From the NCBI GenBank assembly GCA_900471515.1, contig UCFC01000035.1:62001-126000 (forward strand): a stretch of DNA of 64,000 nt, written 5' to 3'. Position numbers and translations under genes: made by a program. The notes beneath the pieces are model-generated. The model was given only the letters and a program-made list of their open reading frames with translations. It made no database searches and was not told where the DNA came from. The DNA is from Hyphomicrobiales bacterium (GTDB lineage Bacteria > Pseudomonadota > Alphaproteobacteria > Rhizobiales > Rhizobiaceae). Shown here piece after piece: positions 48,358 to 56,667 of this stretch (its first letter is position 1; every line of letters begins with the position of its first letter).

Positions 48358-49336
48358 TCGCTCGCTTCTGAGGGTCGAGAACCTGACGACCCAGTTCGAG
48401 ATCCCCTCGAAATCGCTCTTCAAGCCGCCGGTCATGCTGACGGCCGTCAACAATGTCAGCTTCGATCTCGCCGAAGGCCGCACGCTCGGCATCGTCGGCG
48501 AATCCGGCTGCGGAAAATCCACGCTCGGCCGCTCCATCCTGCGGCTCCTGAAGTCGCAGAAGGGCCGCATCCTCTGGCAGGGCCGCAACCTGCTCGACCT
48601 GTCGGACGAAGAAATGCGTGCCGCCCGCCGCGACATGCAGATCATCTTCCAGGATCCGATCGCCTCGCTCGATCCGCGCATGACGGTCGGCGACATCATC
48701 GCCGAGCCGCTCACCGTCTTCGAGCCGAAGCTGACCAAGGCCCAGCGGCTCGAGCGCGTGCGCGAGATCATGGCCGCCGTCGGCCTCGTGCCGGAAATGA
48801 TCAACCGCTATCCGCACGAATTTTCGGGCGGTCAGGCGCAGCGCATCGGCATTGCCCGCGCCGTCGTCACCAAGCCGAAGCTCATCATCTGCGACGAACC
48901 GGTTTCGGCCCTCGACGTGTCGATCCAGGGCCAGGTCATCACGCTGCTGCGCAAGCTGCGCAAGGAGTTCGGCCTGACGCTGATCTTCATCAGCCACGAC
49001 CTCTCCGTCGTGCGCCTGATCTCGGACGACGTGCTGGTTCTCTATCTCGGCAAGGTGGTCGAGGCCGGCGATTGCGCCACGGTCTTCGAACATCCGGCCC
49101 ATCCCTACACGCAGGCGCTGTTCTCGGCCGCTCCGATCCCCGATCCGAAGCTCGCGCGCCTGCGCAGCCGCATCCGCCTGCAGGGAGACCCGCCCTCGCC
49201 GCTCAACCCGCCGAAGGGCTGTGTCTTCTCGCCGCGCTGCTGGAAGGCGACGGATATCTGCCGCACCGAAATGCCGCCGACGGAACTGGTCCGTCCCGGC
49301 CAGACGGCCGCCTGCTATCATATGGACCGGCCCTGA
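48350..49336 (+). CDS. oppF: oligopeptide ABC transporter ATP-binding protein
   Basis: A 328-residue ATPase partner of OppD. Walker A GESGCGKSTLGRSI (about 45-58), signature FSGGQAQRIGIARA, Walker B LIICDEPVSALD, switch His in ISHDLSVV. The first signature residue is Phe rather than Leu, a common OppF/DppF variant. A C-terminal Cys-bearing extension (GCVFSPRCW...CRTEMPP...CYHM) is present. The ATG overlaps the oppD end by eight bases. Confidence 0.94.
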   Translation: MADRSLLRVENLTTQFEIPSKSLFKPPVMLTAVNNVSFDLAEGRTLGIVGESGCGKSTLGRSILRLLKSQKGRILWQGRNLLDLSDEEMRAARRDMQIIFQDPIASLDPRMTVGDIIAEPLTVFEPKLTKAQRLERVREIMAAVGLVPEMINRYPHEFSGGQAQRIGIARAVVTKPKLIICDEPVSALDVSIQGQVITLLRKLRKEFGLTLIFISHDLSVVRLISDDVLVLYLGKVVEAGDCATVFEHPAHPYTQALFSAAPIPDPKLARLRSRIRLQGDPPSPLNPPKGCVFSPRCWKATDICRTEMPPTELVRPGQTAACYHMDRP

Positions 49337-49350
49337 TCTCCCCTCTCCAT

Positions 49351-49368
49351 CGCCCCGCCATCGGGGCG
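49351..49368 (+). terminator. hairpin at the end of the opp operon
   Basis: CGCCCCG-CCAT-CGGGGCG. It has only a short T-run (ACTTTC) several bases later, so termination strength is uncertain. Confidence 0.5.
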
Positions 49369-49444
49369 GTGGACTTTCACCTCGCTTTGACTTGTCTCCT
49401 CCCGCCTCTTCGCGTATCCGCAAAGACGGAAAAAATCCGGGAGG

Positions 49445-50362
49445 ATGGCTTTGAGCGGACGGTTTCTGTCGATCGGCGAATGCATGGTGGAACTCTCGCA
49501 GGCGGGCGAAGGCCTGCTGCGCAAAGGCTTTGCCGGCGATACTTTCAACACCGCGTGGTACGCCCGTGCCTGCCTGCCCGCCGGATGGTCGGTCGATTAT
49601 TTTACCGCGCTCGGCGATGATCCGATGTCCGACGAAATGGTCGCCTTCATGGGCAAGGCCAGGATCGGCACGAGCCTCATCCGGCGCATCAAGGGCAAGA
49701 CGCCCGGCCTCTATATGATTAACCTGAGGGACGGCGAACGCTCCTTCAGCTATTGGCGCGACAGCTCGGCCGCCCGCAGCCTCGCCGCCGACCCCGACCG
49801 GCTGCGCGAAGCGGTGGAAAGCGCCGATGTCGTCTATTTCTCCGGCATCACGCTCGCCATCCTCTCCCATGACGATGCCGAAACGCTGCTGGCCGAAATC
49901 CGCCGCGCCAAGGCGGTCGGCAAATTCGTCGTCTTCGACCCGAACATCCGCCCCCGCCTCTGGTCGAGCTACGACGTCATGCACACGACGATCAGCGAAG
50001 GCGGCCGCGCCTCCTCGCTGGTCATGCCGAGCTTCGACGACGAGGTTGCCCATTTCGGCGACGCCTCCATCGAGGCCACGATCGAGCGCTATCGCGCGCT
50101 CGGCGCCGCCCATGTCGTCGTCAAGAACGGCGCGGAGGGCGCGACACTGAGCTTCGCCAGCAAGAAAGTCCACGTGCCGGCCGAAAAGGTCAAAAAGGTC
50201 GTCGACACGACGAGCGCCGGCGACAGTTTCAACGGCGCGTTCCTCGCACATTATCTGGAAAACCGGGACGCGCCGGCAGCCGCCCGCTTCGGGGCCAAAA
50301 TCGCCGCCCGCGTCGTCAGCGAGCATGGCGCGCTCGTGCCGAAGGAAAAGCTCGGCCTCTGA
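49445..50362 (+). CDS. kdgK: PfkB-family sugar kinase, 2-dehydro-3-deoxygluconate kinase type
   Basis: Ribokinase-fold enzyme, 305 residues, resembling KDG kinases that phosphorylate 2-keto-3-deoxygluconate. The anion-hole signature DTTSAGDSFNGAF with the catalytic Asp is at about 258-270. The substrate lid region reads FLSIGECMVELSQAG and the KDG-type GDDPMSDEMVAF. GGGAGG directly touches the ATG at 49445, too close for good initiation, so the TTG at 49451 (six bases after GGAGG) is a credible alternative start. No eda or pectin/uronate genes are adjacent. Confidence 0.82.
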   Translation: MALSGRFLSIGECMVELSQAGEGLLRKGFAGDTFNTAWYARACLPAGWSVDYFTALGDDPMSDEMVAFMGKARIGTSLIRRIKGKTPGLYMINLRDGERSFSYWRDSSAARSLAADPDRLREAVESADVVYFSGITLAILSHDDAETLLAEIRRAKAVGKFVVFDPNIRPRLWSSYDVMHTTISEGGRASSLVMPSFDDEVAHFGDASIEATIERYRALGAAHVVVKNGAEGATLSFASKKVHVPAEKVKKVVDTTSAGDSFNGAFLAHYLENRDAPAAARFGAKIAARVVSEHGALVPKEKLGL

Positions 50363-50451
50363 TATCGTCGTTGAAGCCTGCGCATGTCGCTTGTCGCGCG
50401 GCCACGCGCAGGCTCGCCCCCGCCTAAGCGGTCATTGATCGTCGAGCCGCA

Positions 50452-50643
50452 TCAGGAATTGGGCTTCTTGTCTTCGGCACGCACGGCTTCGTCGTGATAC
50501 CAGCAGCTGTCGAGTGCGGCATCGCACACATCGGCCGCCTCTCGCTCCATCGTGCGAAAACGCTCGAAGCGGCTTCGGGCCTGAACGGCCTTGATGGGAA
50601 ACTGGTAGATCGTCGCGGATTCACGATGGAAACCGATTGCCAT
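50452..50643 (-). CDS. DUF2735 small protein
   Basis: A 63-residue protein starting MAIGFHRESATIYQFPIKAV, the DUF2735 signature, followed by a basic helix and an acidic tail with two Cys. DUF2735 genes are typically found beside glutamine synthetase genes in Rhizobiales, as here, divergent from glnII. Upstream on the minus strand TTGCAT-N18-TACTAT is a possible promoter. A role in nitrogen metabolism is guessed from position only. Confidence 0.82.
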   Translation of the reverse strand: MAIGFHRESATIYQFPIKAVQARSRFERFRTMEREAADVCDAALDSCWYHDEAVRAEDKKPNS

Positions 50644-51071
50644 GAGATAGCCTTTCTTCAGCTCGGCCTATCAACATTCACGGTCTGTATAGTAGCACAA
50701 TGCACATAGTTTATGCAAACTGCACAAAATAACGGCAATGTCGCAATAATAAACGATCGCCGCGGCATTTCCTGATTAAGCTTGCGCTGATTTGTCCAAA
50801 ACTTCATCCATCCCGCTCAACGCCGGAATTTTCATCTGGTTCCAACGCGAAAAATGCCCGTCGCAAAGCGGGATAGGCGCGCGCCGGACGGCCTCGGCCA
50901 CCGGCCGCAACCGCTGCCAAACGGCACCCGCGAGGTGATTCGTAAATTTTTTGTGTCACTCGCGCGATCTGGCACGCTACGTGCTTTACGTTAGGCATCC
51001 CCTGGCGGGTGGCCGCACCCTTGCGTCTACTGCCTCAGGATTTGCTCACGTTCGCAGCAGAGAGAGTAGCG
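50644..51071. other. 428-bp divergent control region of DUF2735 and glnII
   Basis: AT-rich near the DUF2735 gene, with TGCAC/TGCA-type half sites around 50699-50730, then a GC-rich central part and the sigma-54 promoter near 50970. I could not find a clean NtrC dyad (TGCACC-N5-GGTGCA type); only half sites are present. No gene is seen. Confidence 0.55.
50970..50986 (+). promoter_or_regulatory. sigma-54 promoter of glnII
   Basis: TGGCACGCTACGTGCTT: the invariant GG (50971-50972) and GC (50983-50984) are exactly ten bases apart, matching the -24/-12 consensus. It lies about 85 bases upstream of the start codon. glnII in rhizobia is known to be NtrC/sigma-54 dependent. Confidence 0.83.
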
Positions 51072-52112
51072 ATGACAAAGTATAAGCTCGAGTACATTTG
51101 GCTCGATGGGTACACTCCGGTACCGAACCTGCGTGGCAAGACGCAGATCAAGGAATTCGATAATTTCCCGACGCTCGAACAGCTCCCGCTCTGGGGCTTC
51201 GACGGTTCGTCGACGATGCAGGCCGAAGGCCGCAGCTCCGACTGCGTGCTGAAGCCCGTCGCGCTCTATCCCGATCCGGCCCGTACGAACGGCGTCCTGG
51301 TCATGTGCGAAGTCATGATGCCGGATGGCGTCACGCCGCATGAATCCAACAAGCGCGCCACGATCCTCGACGACGAGGATGCATGGTTCGGCTTCGAGCA
51401 GGAATATTTCTTCTACGAAAACGGCCGTCCGCTCGGCTTCCCGGAAAGCGGCTACCCGGCTCCGCAGGGTCCCTACTACACCGGCGTCGGCTTCAAGAAC
51501 GTCGGTTCGGTTGCCCGCGAAATCGTCGAAGAACACCTCGACCTGTGCCTGGCTGCCGGCATCAACCACGAAGGCATCAATGCCGAAGTGGCCAAGGGCC
51601 AGTGGGAATTCCAGATTTTCGGCAAGGGCTCCAAGAAGGCCGCCGACCAGATCTGGATGGCACGCTACCTGCTCCTGCGCCTGTGCGAAAAGTACGGCAT
51701 CGACATCGAGTTCCACTGCAAGCCGCTCGGCGACACGGACTGGAACGGCTCGGGCATGCACTGCAACTTCTCGACCAAGTTCATGCGCGAAGTCGGCGGC
51801 AAGGCCTATTTCGAAGCGCTGATGGCGCAGTTCGACAAGAACCTGCAGGCCCATATCGACGTTTACGGCCCGGACAACCACATGCGCCTGACCGGCAAGC
51901 ACGAAACGGCTCCGTGGAACAAGTTCTCCTACGGCGTTGCTGACCGTGGCGCCTCGATCCGCGTTCCGCACTCCTTCATCAAGAACGATTACAGGGGCTA
52001 TCTCGAAGACCGCCGCCCGAACTCCCAGGGCGACCCCTACCAGATCGCTTCGCAGGTTCTGAAGACGATCTCGGAAGTCCCGACGTCCGGCTTCGCTTCG
52101 GCCGCAGCCTGA
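51072..52112 (+). CDS. glnII: glutamine synthetase, type II (eukaryotic-like)
   Basis: Assimilates ammonium onto glutamate, 346 residues, the compact octameric GSII form of rhizobia and Frankia. Active-site landmarks are FDGSSTMQAEG (beta-grasp), FGFEQEYFFYE and HEGINAEVAKGQWEFQIF (metal and glutamate ligands), GSGMHCNFSTK and NHMRLTGKHETAPWNKF (ATP loop), then YLEDRRPNS. It lacks the Tyr adenylylation region of GSI, so control is mainly transcriptional. Start at 51072 with AGAGAG upstream. The sigma-54 promoter indicates induction under nitrogen limitation. Confidence 0.97.
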   Translation: MTKYKLEYIWLDGYTPVPNLRGKTQIKEFDNFPTLEQLPLWGFDGSSTMQAEGRSSDCVLKPVALYPDPARTNGVLVMCEVMMPDGVTPHESNKRATILDDEDAWFGFEQEYFFYENGRPLGFPESGYPAPQGPYYTGVGFKNVGSVAREIVEEHLDLCLAAGINHEGINAEVAKGQWEFQIFGKGSKKAADQIWMARYLLLRLCEKYGIDIEFHCKPLGDTDWNGSGMHCNFSTKFMREVGGKAYFEALMAQFDKNLQAHIDVYGPDNHMRLTGKHETAPWNKFSYGVADRGASIRVPHSFIKNDYRGYLEDRRPNSQGDPYQIASQVLKTISEVPTSGFASAAA

Positions 52113-52120
52113 GTTTCATA

Positions 52121-52172
52121 GCGGCGCCGGCCTCCCCGCCGGCGCCTCCCCGCCGGCGCCGCCGCTTTTTTT
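52121..52172 (+). terminator. glnII terminator with a duplicated arm
   Basis: GCGGCGCCGGC (52121-52131) can pair with GCCGGCGCCGC (52152-52162), followed by TTTTTTT. The loop contains a perfect 14-bp tandem duplication, CCTCCCCGCCGGCG at 52131-52144 and 52145-52158, so an alternative shorter stem with the first copy is possible. Confidence 0.85.
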
Positions 52173-52368
52173 GCCCCTCGGCTCTCTGCCGGTCGTTGCG
52201 ACATAATTGCCGGCCTCGCCTGCCGTAAGTTCCTGTATATGCTCATGCAGGGCTGTAATATTTCCATCATGCACTTCCGCCAGAATAGGCACGCGGGAAT
52301 CGCCATTCCGGAACCCCGCCAGGGGTTGTGCGTTGCCAGAACCATGCGACGCTGATGGAAATGGAAGC

Positions 52369-53550
52369 ATGCTGCAACGTTCGTCAAATTCATATAGCGG
52401 CGAAAGCTGGGCTCGTGCCGCAGCCGCCGGCGCCATGCCGGAACGGCTGGTGATCGTGACGGACGCCTGGCATCCGCAGGTCAACGGCGTTGTCCGCTCG
52501 ATCGAGAACACCAATCGCGAACTGGCCAGGATGGGCGTCGAAGTCTCGATGGTGACGCCCGAGCGCTTCGCAAGCGTGCCCTGCCCCACCTATCCCGAGA
52601 TCCGCCTGTCGATCGCTTGGTACAGCCGCGTTGCCCGCGAGATCGAAAAGCACAATCCGTCCTACGTCCACATCGCGACGGAAGGCCCGCTGGGCCTGAC
52701 GGCGCGCCGCTGGTGCATCAGGAAGCGCATGCCCTTCTCCACCAGCTACCACACGCGTTTTCCCGAATATGTCTCGGCCCGCCTGCCGATCCCTGAGAGC
52801 TGGCTCTATGCCTTCGTGCGCTGGTTCCACAATGGCGGCGCCGGCTGCATGGTCGCAACCCCGAGCCTTGCCCGCGAACTCTCCGCCCGCGGGCTCAAGA
52901 ACCTGATGCCCTGGAGCCGCGGCATCGATGCCACGCAATTCCATCCGATGCCCCTGGAGGAAAATCCCTTCGGCCTTCCCCGCCCGATCTTCATGACGGT
53001 CGGTCGCGTGGCATTGGAAAAGAACCTGCCGGCCTTCCTCGACCTCGACCTGCCCGGCTCGAAAGTGGTGGTCGGCGACGGCCCTGCGCGTGCCGAACTC
53101 GAGGAACGTTATCCCGACGTGCATTTTACCGGCGTGAAATTCGGCGAGGAACTGGCGAAAGCCTATGCGCAGGCCGATGTCTTCGTCTTCCCGTCGCTGA
53201 CGGATACGTTCGGCAACACCATCCTGGAGGCTCTGGCCTCGGGCGTGCCGGTCGCAGCCTATCCCGTCACCGGCCCGCTGGACATTATCGGCGAGGACAG
53301 CCAGGTCGGCGCGCTGGACGAGGACCTGGGGGCGGCCTGCCTCGCGGCTCTGTCGGGCTCGCGGGAGAAGGCGCGCGAGCTTGCCATGCAATATTCGTGG
53401 GAAGCGGCGACGCTGCAGTTCATCAACAATATCCGCGCCGCCAATGGCGTCATCACGCCGAAATGGAAGAAGGCATGGCAATATGCCACAAAGTCCCTTC
53501 CAAGAAGGAAGCCCGGCGATAGCGCCGGGCCTCTTGCATCCTCCGACTGA
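52369..53550 (+). CDS. GT4-family glycosyltransferase
   Basis: A 393-residue GT-B fold retaining glycosyltransferase. The N-terminal acceptor half begins RLVIVTDAWHPQVNGVVRSI and includes HIATEGPLGLTARRW and FSTSYHTRFPEYV. The donor half has FMTVGRVALEKNLPAFLD and the E-x7-E-like region PSLTDTFGNTILEALASG. Such proteins in alphaproteobacteria include lipid glucosyl- and mannosyltransferases (MgtA/PimB-like), but sugar and acceptor are not determinable here. The start at 52369 is taken because the preceding in-frame codons overlap the glnII leader spacing and lack a ribosome site. Confidence 0.85.
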   Translation: MLQRSSNSYSGESWARAAAAGAMPERLVIVTDAWHPQVNGVVRSIENTNRELARMGVEVSMVTPERFASVPCPTYPEIRLSIAWYSRVAREIEKHNPSYVHIATEGPLGLTARRWCIRKRMPFSTSYHTRFPEYVSARLPIPESWLYAFVRWFHNGGAGCMVATPSLARELSARGLKNLMPWSRGIDATQFHPMPLEENPFGLPRPIFMTVGRVALEKNLPAFLDLDLPGSKVVVGDGPARAELEERYPDVHFTGVKFGEELAKAYAQADVFVFPSLTDTFGNTILEALASGVPVAAYPVTGPLDIIGEDSQVGALDEDLGAACLAALSGSREKARELAMQYSWEAATLQFINNIRAANGVITPKWKKAWQYATKSLPRRKPGDSAGPLASSD

Positions 53551-53552
53551 CC

Positions 53553-54566
53553 TTACTTCTGAAGGGCGGCCCGCAGCGTGTTGTTGGCGACCGAGATCGC
53601 GCTGCGCACGGCCGGCGTCTCGGCGATTGCGTTCAGCAGCACGAAATCGTGGATCGTGCCGTTGTAACGGATCGAGGTGACCCTCACGCCGGCCTGGGAG
53701 AGCTTGCGGGCATAGGCCTCGCCCTCATCGCGCAGCACGTCGTTCTCATCGACGATGACGAGTGCCGGCGGCAGGCCGTTCAGCTGTTCGAGCGAAGCCT
53801 GCAGCGGCGAAGCGGTCGGTTCCTTGCGCTTGGCCTCGTCGGGCAGGTAGGCGTCCCAGAACCACTTCATGGCTTCCTTGGTCAGCCAGGGGCCATTGGC
53901 GAACTGGTTGTAGGAGCCGGTGTCGAAATTGGCGTCGGTGACAGGGTAGAAAAGCACCTGCTGGTCGATGGCCGGACCGCCGCGTTCCTTGGCAAGCAGG
54001 GTGACGGCGGCCGTCATGTTGCCGCCGACACTATCGCCGGCAACGGCAAGGCGGCTCGCATCCACGTTGAACTCCTTGGCATGTTCGGCGACATATTTCG
54101 TGGCGGCGTAAGCCTGCTCGATGGCGACGGGGTAGCGGGCTTCCGGCGAGCGGTCGTAATCGACGAAGACGACGGCCGCCTTGGCGCCGTTGGCGATTTC
54201 GCGCACCAGCCGGTCATGCGTATCGGCATCGCCCAGCACCCAGCCGCCGCCGTGGAAATACATCACGACAGGCAGCGTGCCCTTGGCGCCTTCGGGACGC
54301 ACGATGCGCAGCTTGACGCTGCCGGTCGGGCCGGCCTTGATGACCTTGTCTTCCTCCTGGGCGGCGAGCTTCTTCACGTCGCCCTTCTGGGCGCCGGCGA
54401 GGATGTCGCGGGCATCGGCAGGCGAGAATGTGTAGATCGGCTTGGAGCCTGCCAGGCTATCGATGAATTTCTGCGTTGTCGGTTCCAGCACGGGATCGGC
54501 AAACGCTCCAACGGCGGAAGCTGCCAGGATTGCTGCTGCGGAAACTGCGGTCTTGATGCCAGACAT
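53553..54566 (-). CDS. exported alpha/beta hydrolase (HSL-family esterase)
   Basis: A 337-residue secreted esterase with a signal peptide of 23 residues ending GAFA. The HSL-type oxyanion motif HGGGWVLGD (about 120-128), nucleophile in AGDSVGGN, Asp in VDENDVLRDEGEAYA and His in GTIHDFVLL make a full catalytic machinery. It should hydrolyse small acyl esters in the periplasm. It is divergent from an OhrR-like MarR regulator with palindromes between, suggesting repression by that regulator. Three bases separate its stop from that of the convergent glycosyltransferase gene. Confidence 0.88.
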   Translation of the reverse strand: MSGIKTAVSAAAILAASAVGAFADPVLEPTTQKFIDSLAGSKPIYTFSPADARDILAGAQKGDVKKLAAQEEDKVIKAGPTGSVKLRIVRPEGAKGTLPVVMYFHGGGWVLGDADTHDRLVREIANGAKAAVVFVDYDRSPEARYPVAIEQAYAATKYVAEHAKEFNVDASRLAVAGDSVGGNMTAAVTLLAKERGGPAIDQQVLFYPVTDANFDTGSYNQFANGPWLTKEAMKWFWDAYLPDEAKRKEPTASPLQASLEQLNGLPPALVIVDENDVLRDEGEAYARKLSQAGVRVTSIRYNGTIHDFVLLNAIAETPAVRSAISVANNTLRAALQK

Positions 54567-54632
54567 TGTCGTATCCTCTTGGGGTTCGTTGCGTTCGTCC
54601 TGAACACGTCATTTATATCGCACACGACTGAT

Positions 54633-54644
54633 TATCGCGCGATA
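54633..54644. promoter_or_regulatory. palindrome O1 between esterase and OhrR-like gene
   Basis: TATCGCGCGATA, perfect 12-bp palindrome, inside a longer TTATCGCGCGATATAA. A TATCG half site also lies at 54616. Confidence 0.6.
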
Positions 54645-54652
54645 TAAATGAT

Positions 54653-54669
54653 TGCATGGCTGCCATGCA
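54653..54669. promoter_or_regulatory. palindrome between O1 and O2
   Basis: TGCATGGC-T-GCCATGCA, a perfect 17-bp palindrome of different sequence from O1 and O2, so possibly the site of another regulator or a cruciform. Confidence 0.5.
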
Positions 54670-54690
54670 TTAAAAGCGCATACGATTATT

Positions 54691-54702
54691 TATCGCACGA
54701 TA
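54691..54702. promoter_or_regulatory. palindrome O2 before the OhrR-like gene
   Basis: TATCG-CA-CGATA within TTATCGCACGATATAA; differs from O1 at one central base. It ends 29 bases before the regulator start codon. Confidence 0.6.
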
Positions 54703-54731
54703 TAACATCCACGGGTTCTGGAGATTGAGCC

Positions 54732-55175
54732 ATGTCGGACCAGCTGAAACTCGATACGTTCATCTGCTTTGCCGTCTATACGGCAGGCCACGCCTTCAAC
54801 CGCGTCTACAAGCCCCTGCTCGACGAGCTCGGCCTCACCTACCCGCAATATCTGGCCATGGTCTGTCTCTGGGAAGAAGACGGCCAGACCGTCGGCGGCC
54901 TCGGCGAAAAACTGTTCCTGGAATCGAGTACGCTGACCCCCCTCCTCAAGCGCCTGGAAACGGCAGGCTACATCCGCCGCGAACGCAGCAGCAAGGACGA
55001 GCGCGTCGTCCTGCTTCGCCTGACGGAGGAAGGCAAGCGGCTGCAGGAAAGGGCCGAGACCGTGCCCGGCTGCATCATCGATGCCAGCGGTCGCGATACG
55101 GACCAGCTGGCACGGCTGCAGGCGGAGATCGTCGCCCTGCGGGAAGCACTGAATAGAAGCGCATCTTCAAGCTAG
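54732..55175 (+). CDS. OhrR-like MarR-family regulator
   Basis: A 147-residue MarR protein of the OhrR branch: LDTFICFAVYTAGHAFNRVY, then LDELGLTYPQYLAMVCLWEE, SSTLTPLLKRLETAGYIRR and the wing SSKDERVVLLRLTEEG. The redox-sensing Cys of OhrR is present at Cys12 (FICFAVY). A later Cys near residue 115 (VPGCIIDASG) could be the resolving residue of a two-Cys type. It likely represses itself and the divergent esterase, with release by organic hydroperoxides. No ohr peroxidase gene is adjacent, which is unusual. Confidence 0.82.
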   Translation: MSDQLKLDTFICFAVYTAGHAFNRVYKPLLDELGLTYPQYLAMVCLWEEDGQTVGGLGEKLFLESSTLTPLLKRLETAGYIRRERSSKDERVVLLRLTEEGKRLQERAETVPGCIIDASGRDTDQLARLQAEIVALREALNRSASSS

Positions 55176-55227
55176 GCATGTCCGGCAGGCCCACCCCGGC
55201 TTGCGCAGCCCGCCCCGGGAGGCGGAC

Positions 55228-56652
55228 TTAGGTCCGCTTCTTCCTGCCCTCATAGGGATTGTCTGGCGACCGGTAGTGAATCCGGATCGGCACGCTCGGC
55301 ATATCGAAATCGGCACGCAAGCCGTTGATCAGATAGCGCGTATAGGATTCCGGCAATGCGTCGGCGCGGGTGCAGGACACCATGAAGGCCGGCGGGCGGG
55401 CCTTTACCTGCGTCATGTACTTGAGCTTGATGCGGCGGCCCGAAACGGCCGGTGGCGGGTGCTGCACCTGCTGCTGCTCCAGCCAGCGATTGAGCTTGGC
55501 GGTGGAGATGCGCTTGTTCCAGACGCGGTCCGTATCGATGATCGACTGCATCAGCTTGTCGAGACCCCAGCCGGTCTGGCCGGAGATCGGCACGGCGCGG
55601 ATGCCGCGCGCCTGCGGCAGAAGCCGGTCGGTCTTTTCGCGCAGGTCCGCCAGCACCGCCTGGCGATCCTCGATCATGTCCCACTTGTTGAAGGCGAGAA
55701 CGGCCGCGCGTCCCTCGCGCAGCACGAGATCGACGATGTGCAGATCCTGCTTCTCGAAAGGGATCGTCGCGTCGAAGACGATGACCACGGTCTCGGCGAA
55801 GCGGATGGCGCGCAGCGCATCGGCGACCGAAAGTTTTTCCAGCTTCTCGATCACCTTGGCCTTGCGGCGCATGCCGGCCGTGTCGAACATCTTGATGGTG
55901 CGGCCGCGCCATTCCCACTCCACCGAGATGGAATCGCGCGTGATGCCGGCTTCCGGCCCGGTCAGCAGCCGGTCTTCGCCGAGAAAACGGTTGATGAGCG
56001 TCGACTTGCCGGCATTCGGGCGACCGACGATCGCCACACGCAGCGGCTTGCTGTCGTCGTAGACGGGCTCTTCGTCATCCTCGTCCTCTTCGGATGACGC
56101 CTGCGGCAGGTCCACGTCGGTGACGGCCACGTCCTCCTTCGGCGGAAAGGCGATATCCTCGCCCACCGCCGCGACGATGGCGTCGCGCAGATCGAGCATG
56201 CCCTGCCCGTGTTCGGCCGAAATCGGCACGGGTTCGCCGAGCCCGAGCGAAAAGGCGTCGTAGAAACCGCTGTCGGACCCGCGCGCCTCCGACTTGTTGG
56301 CAACGAGCACGACGGGTTTGCCGCGGCGGCGCAGCATCTCGCCGAGCGCCGTATCGACCGGCGTCAGCCCGGTCTTGGCATCGACGATGAAGAGCGCCAG
56401 ATCGGCCTCGTCGATTGCCGCCTCCGTCTGCTGGCGCATGCGGCCCTGCAGGCTCTCATCCGTCACATCCTCGAGGCCTGCCGTATCGACGATCGTAAAA
56501 CGCAGATCGACAAGCCGCGCTTCGCCCGGCCGGCGGTCGCGCGTCACGCCCGGCGTGTCGTCGACAAGCGCAAGCTTCTTGCCAACCAGGCGGTTGAAAA
56601 GCGTCGACTTGCCGACATTCGGGCGACCGACGATGGCGACCGTAAAGCTCAT
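55228..56652 (-). CDS. der: ribosome assembly GTPase Der (EngA)
   Basis: Essential double-GTPase needed for 50S maturation, 474 residues. The first G domain begins AIVGRPNVGKSTLFNRL, with DTPGV and VANKSE; the second begins AIVGRPNAGKSTLINRF, with DTAGM and FNKWDM. An acidic linker (SSEEDEDDEEPVYDD) separates them. A KH-like domain occupies the C-terminus. The ATG is 15 bases from the stop of the YfgM-like gene and they form an operon, an association also seen in gammaproteobacteria (yfgM-bamB-der). Confidence 0.97.
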   Translation of the reverse strand: MSFTVAIVGRPNVGKSTLFNRLVGKKLALVDDTPGVTRDRRPGEARLVDLRFTIVDTAGLEDVTDESLQGRMRQQTEAAIDEADLALFIVDAKTGLTPVDTALGEMLRRRGKPVVLVANKSEARGSDSGFYDAFSLGLGEPVPISAEHGQGMLDLRDAIVAAVGEDIAFPPKEDVAVTDVDLPQASSEEDEDDEEPVYDDSKPLRVAIVGRPNAGKSTLINRFLGEDRLLTGPEAGITRDSISVEWEWRGRTIKMFDTAGMRRKAKVIEKLEKLSVADALRAIRFAETVVIVFDATIPFEKQDLHIVDLVLREGRAAVLAFNKWDMIEDRQAVLADLREKTDRLLPQARGIRAVPISGQTGWGLDKLMQSIIDTDRVWNKRISTAKLNRWLEQQQVQHPPPAVSGRRIKLKYMTQVKARPPAFMVSCTRADALPESYTRYLINGLRADFDMPSVPIRIHYRSPDNPYEGRKKRT

Positions 56653-56667
56653 TCTTTTCCCTTAAGC

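Noticed and set aside
50690..50969. NtrC binding dyad upstream of glnII
   Set aside because: Only TGCA/TGCAC half sites are present; no pair has the spacing and symmetry of the known site.
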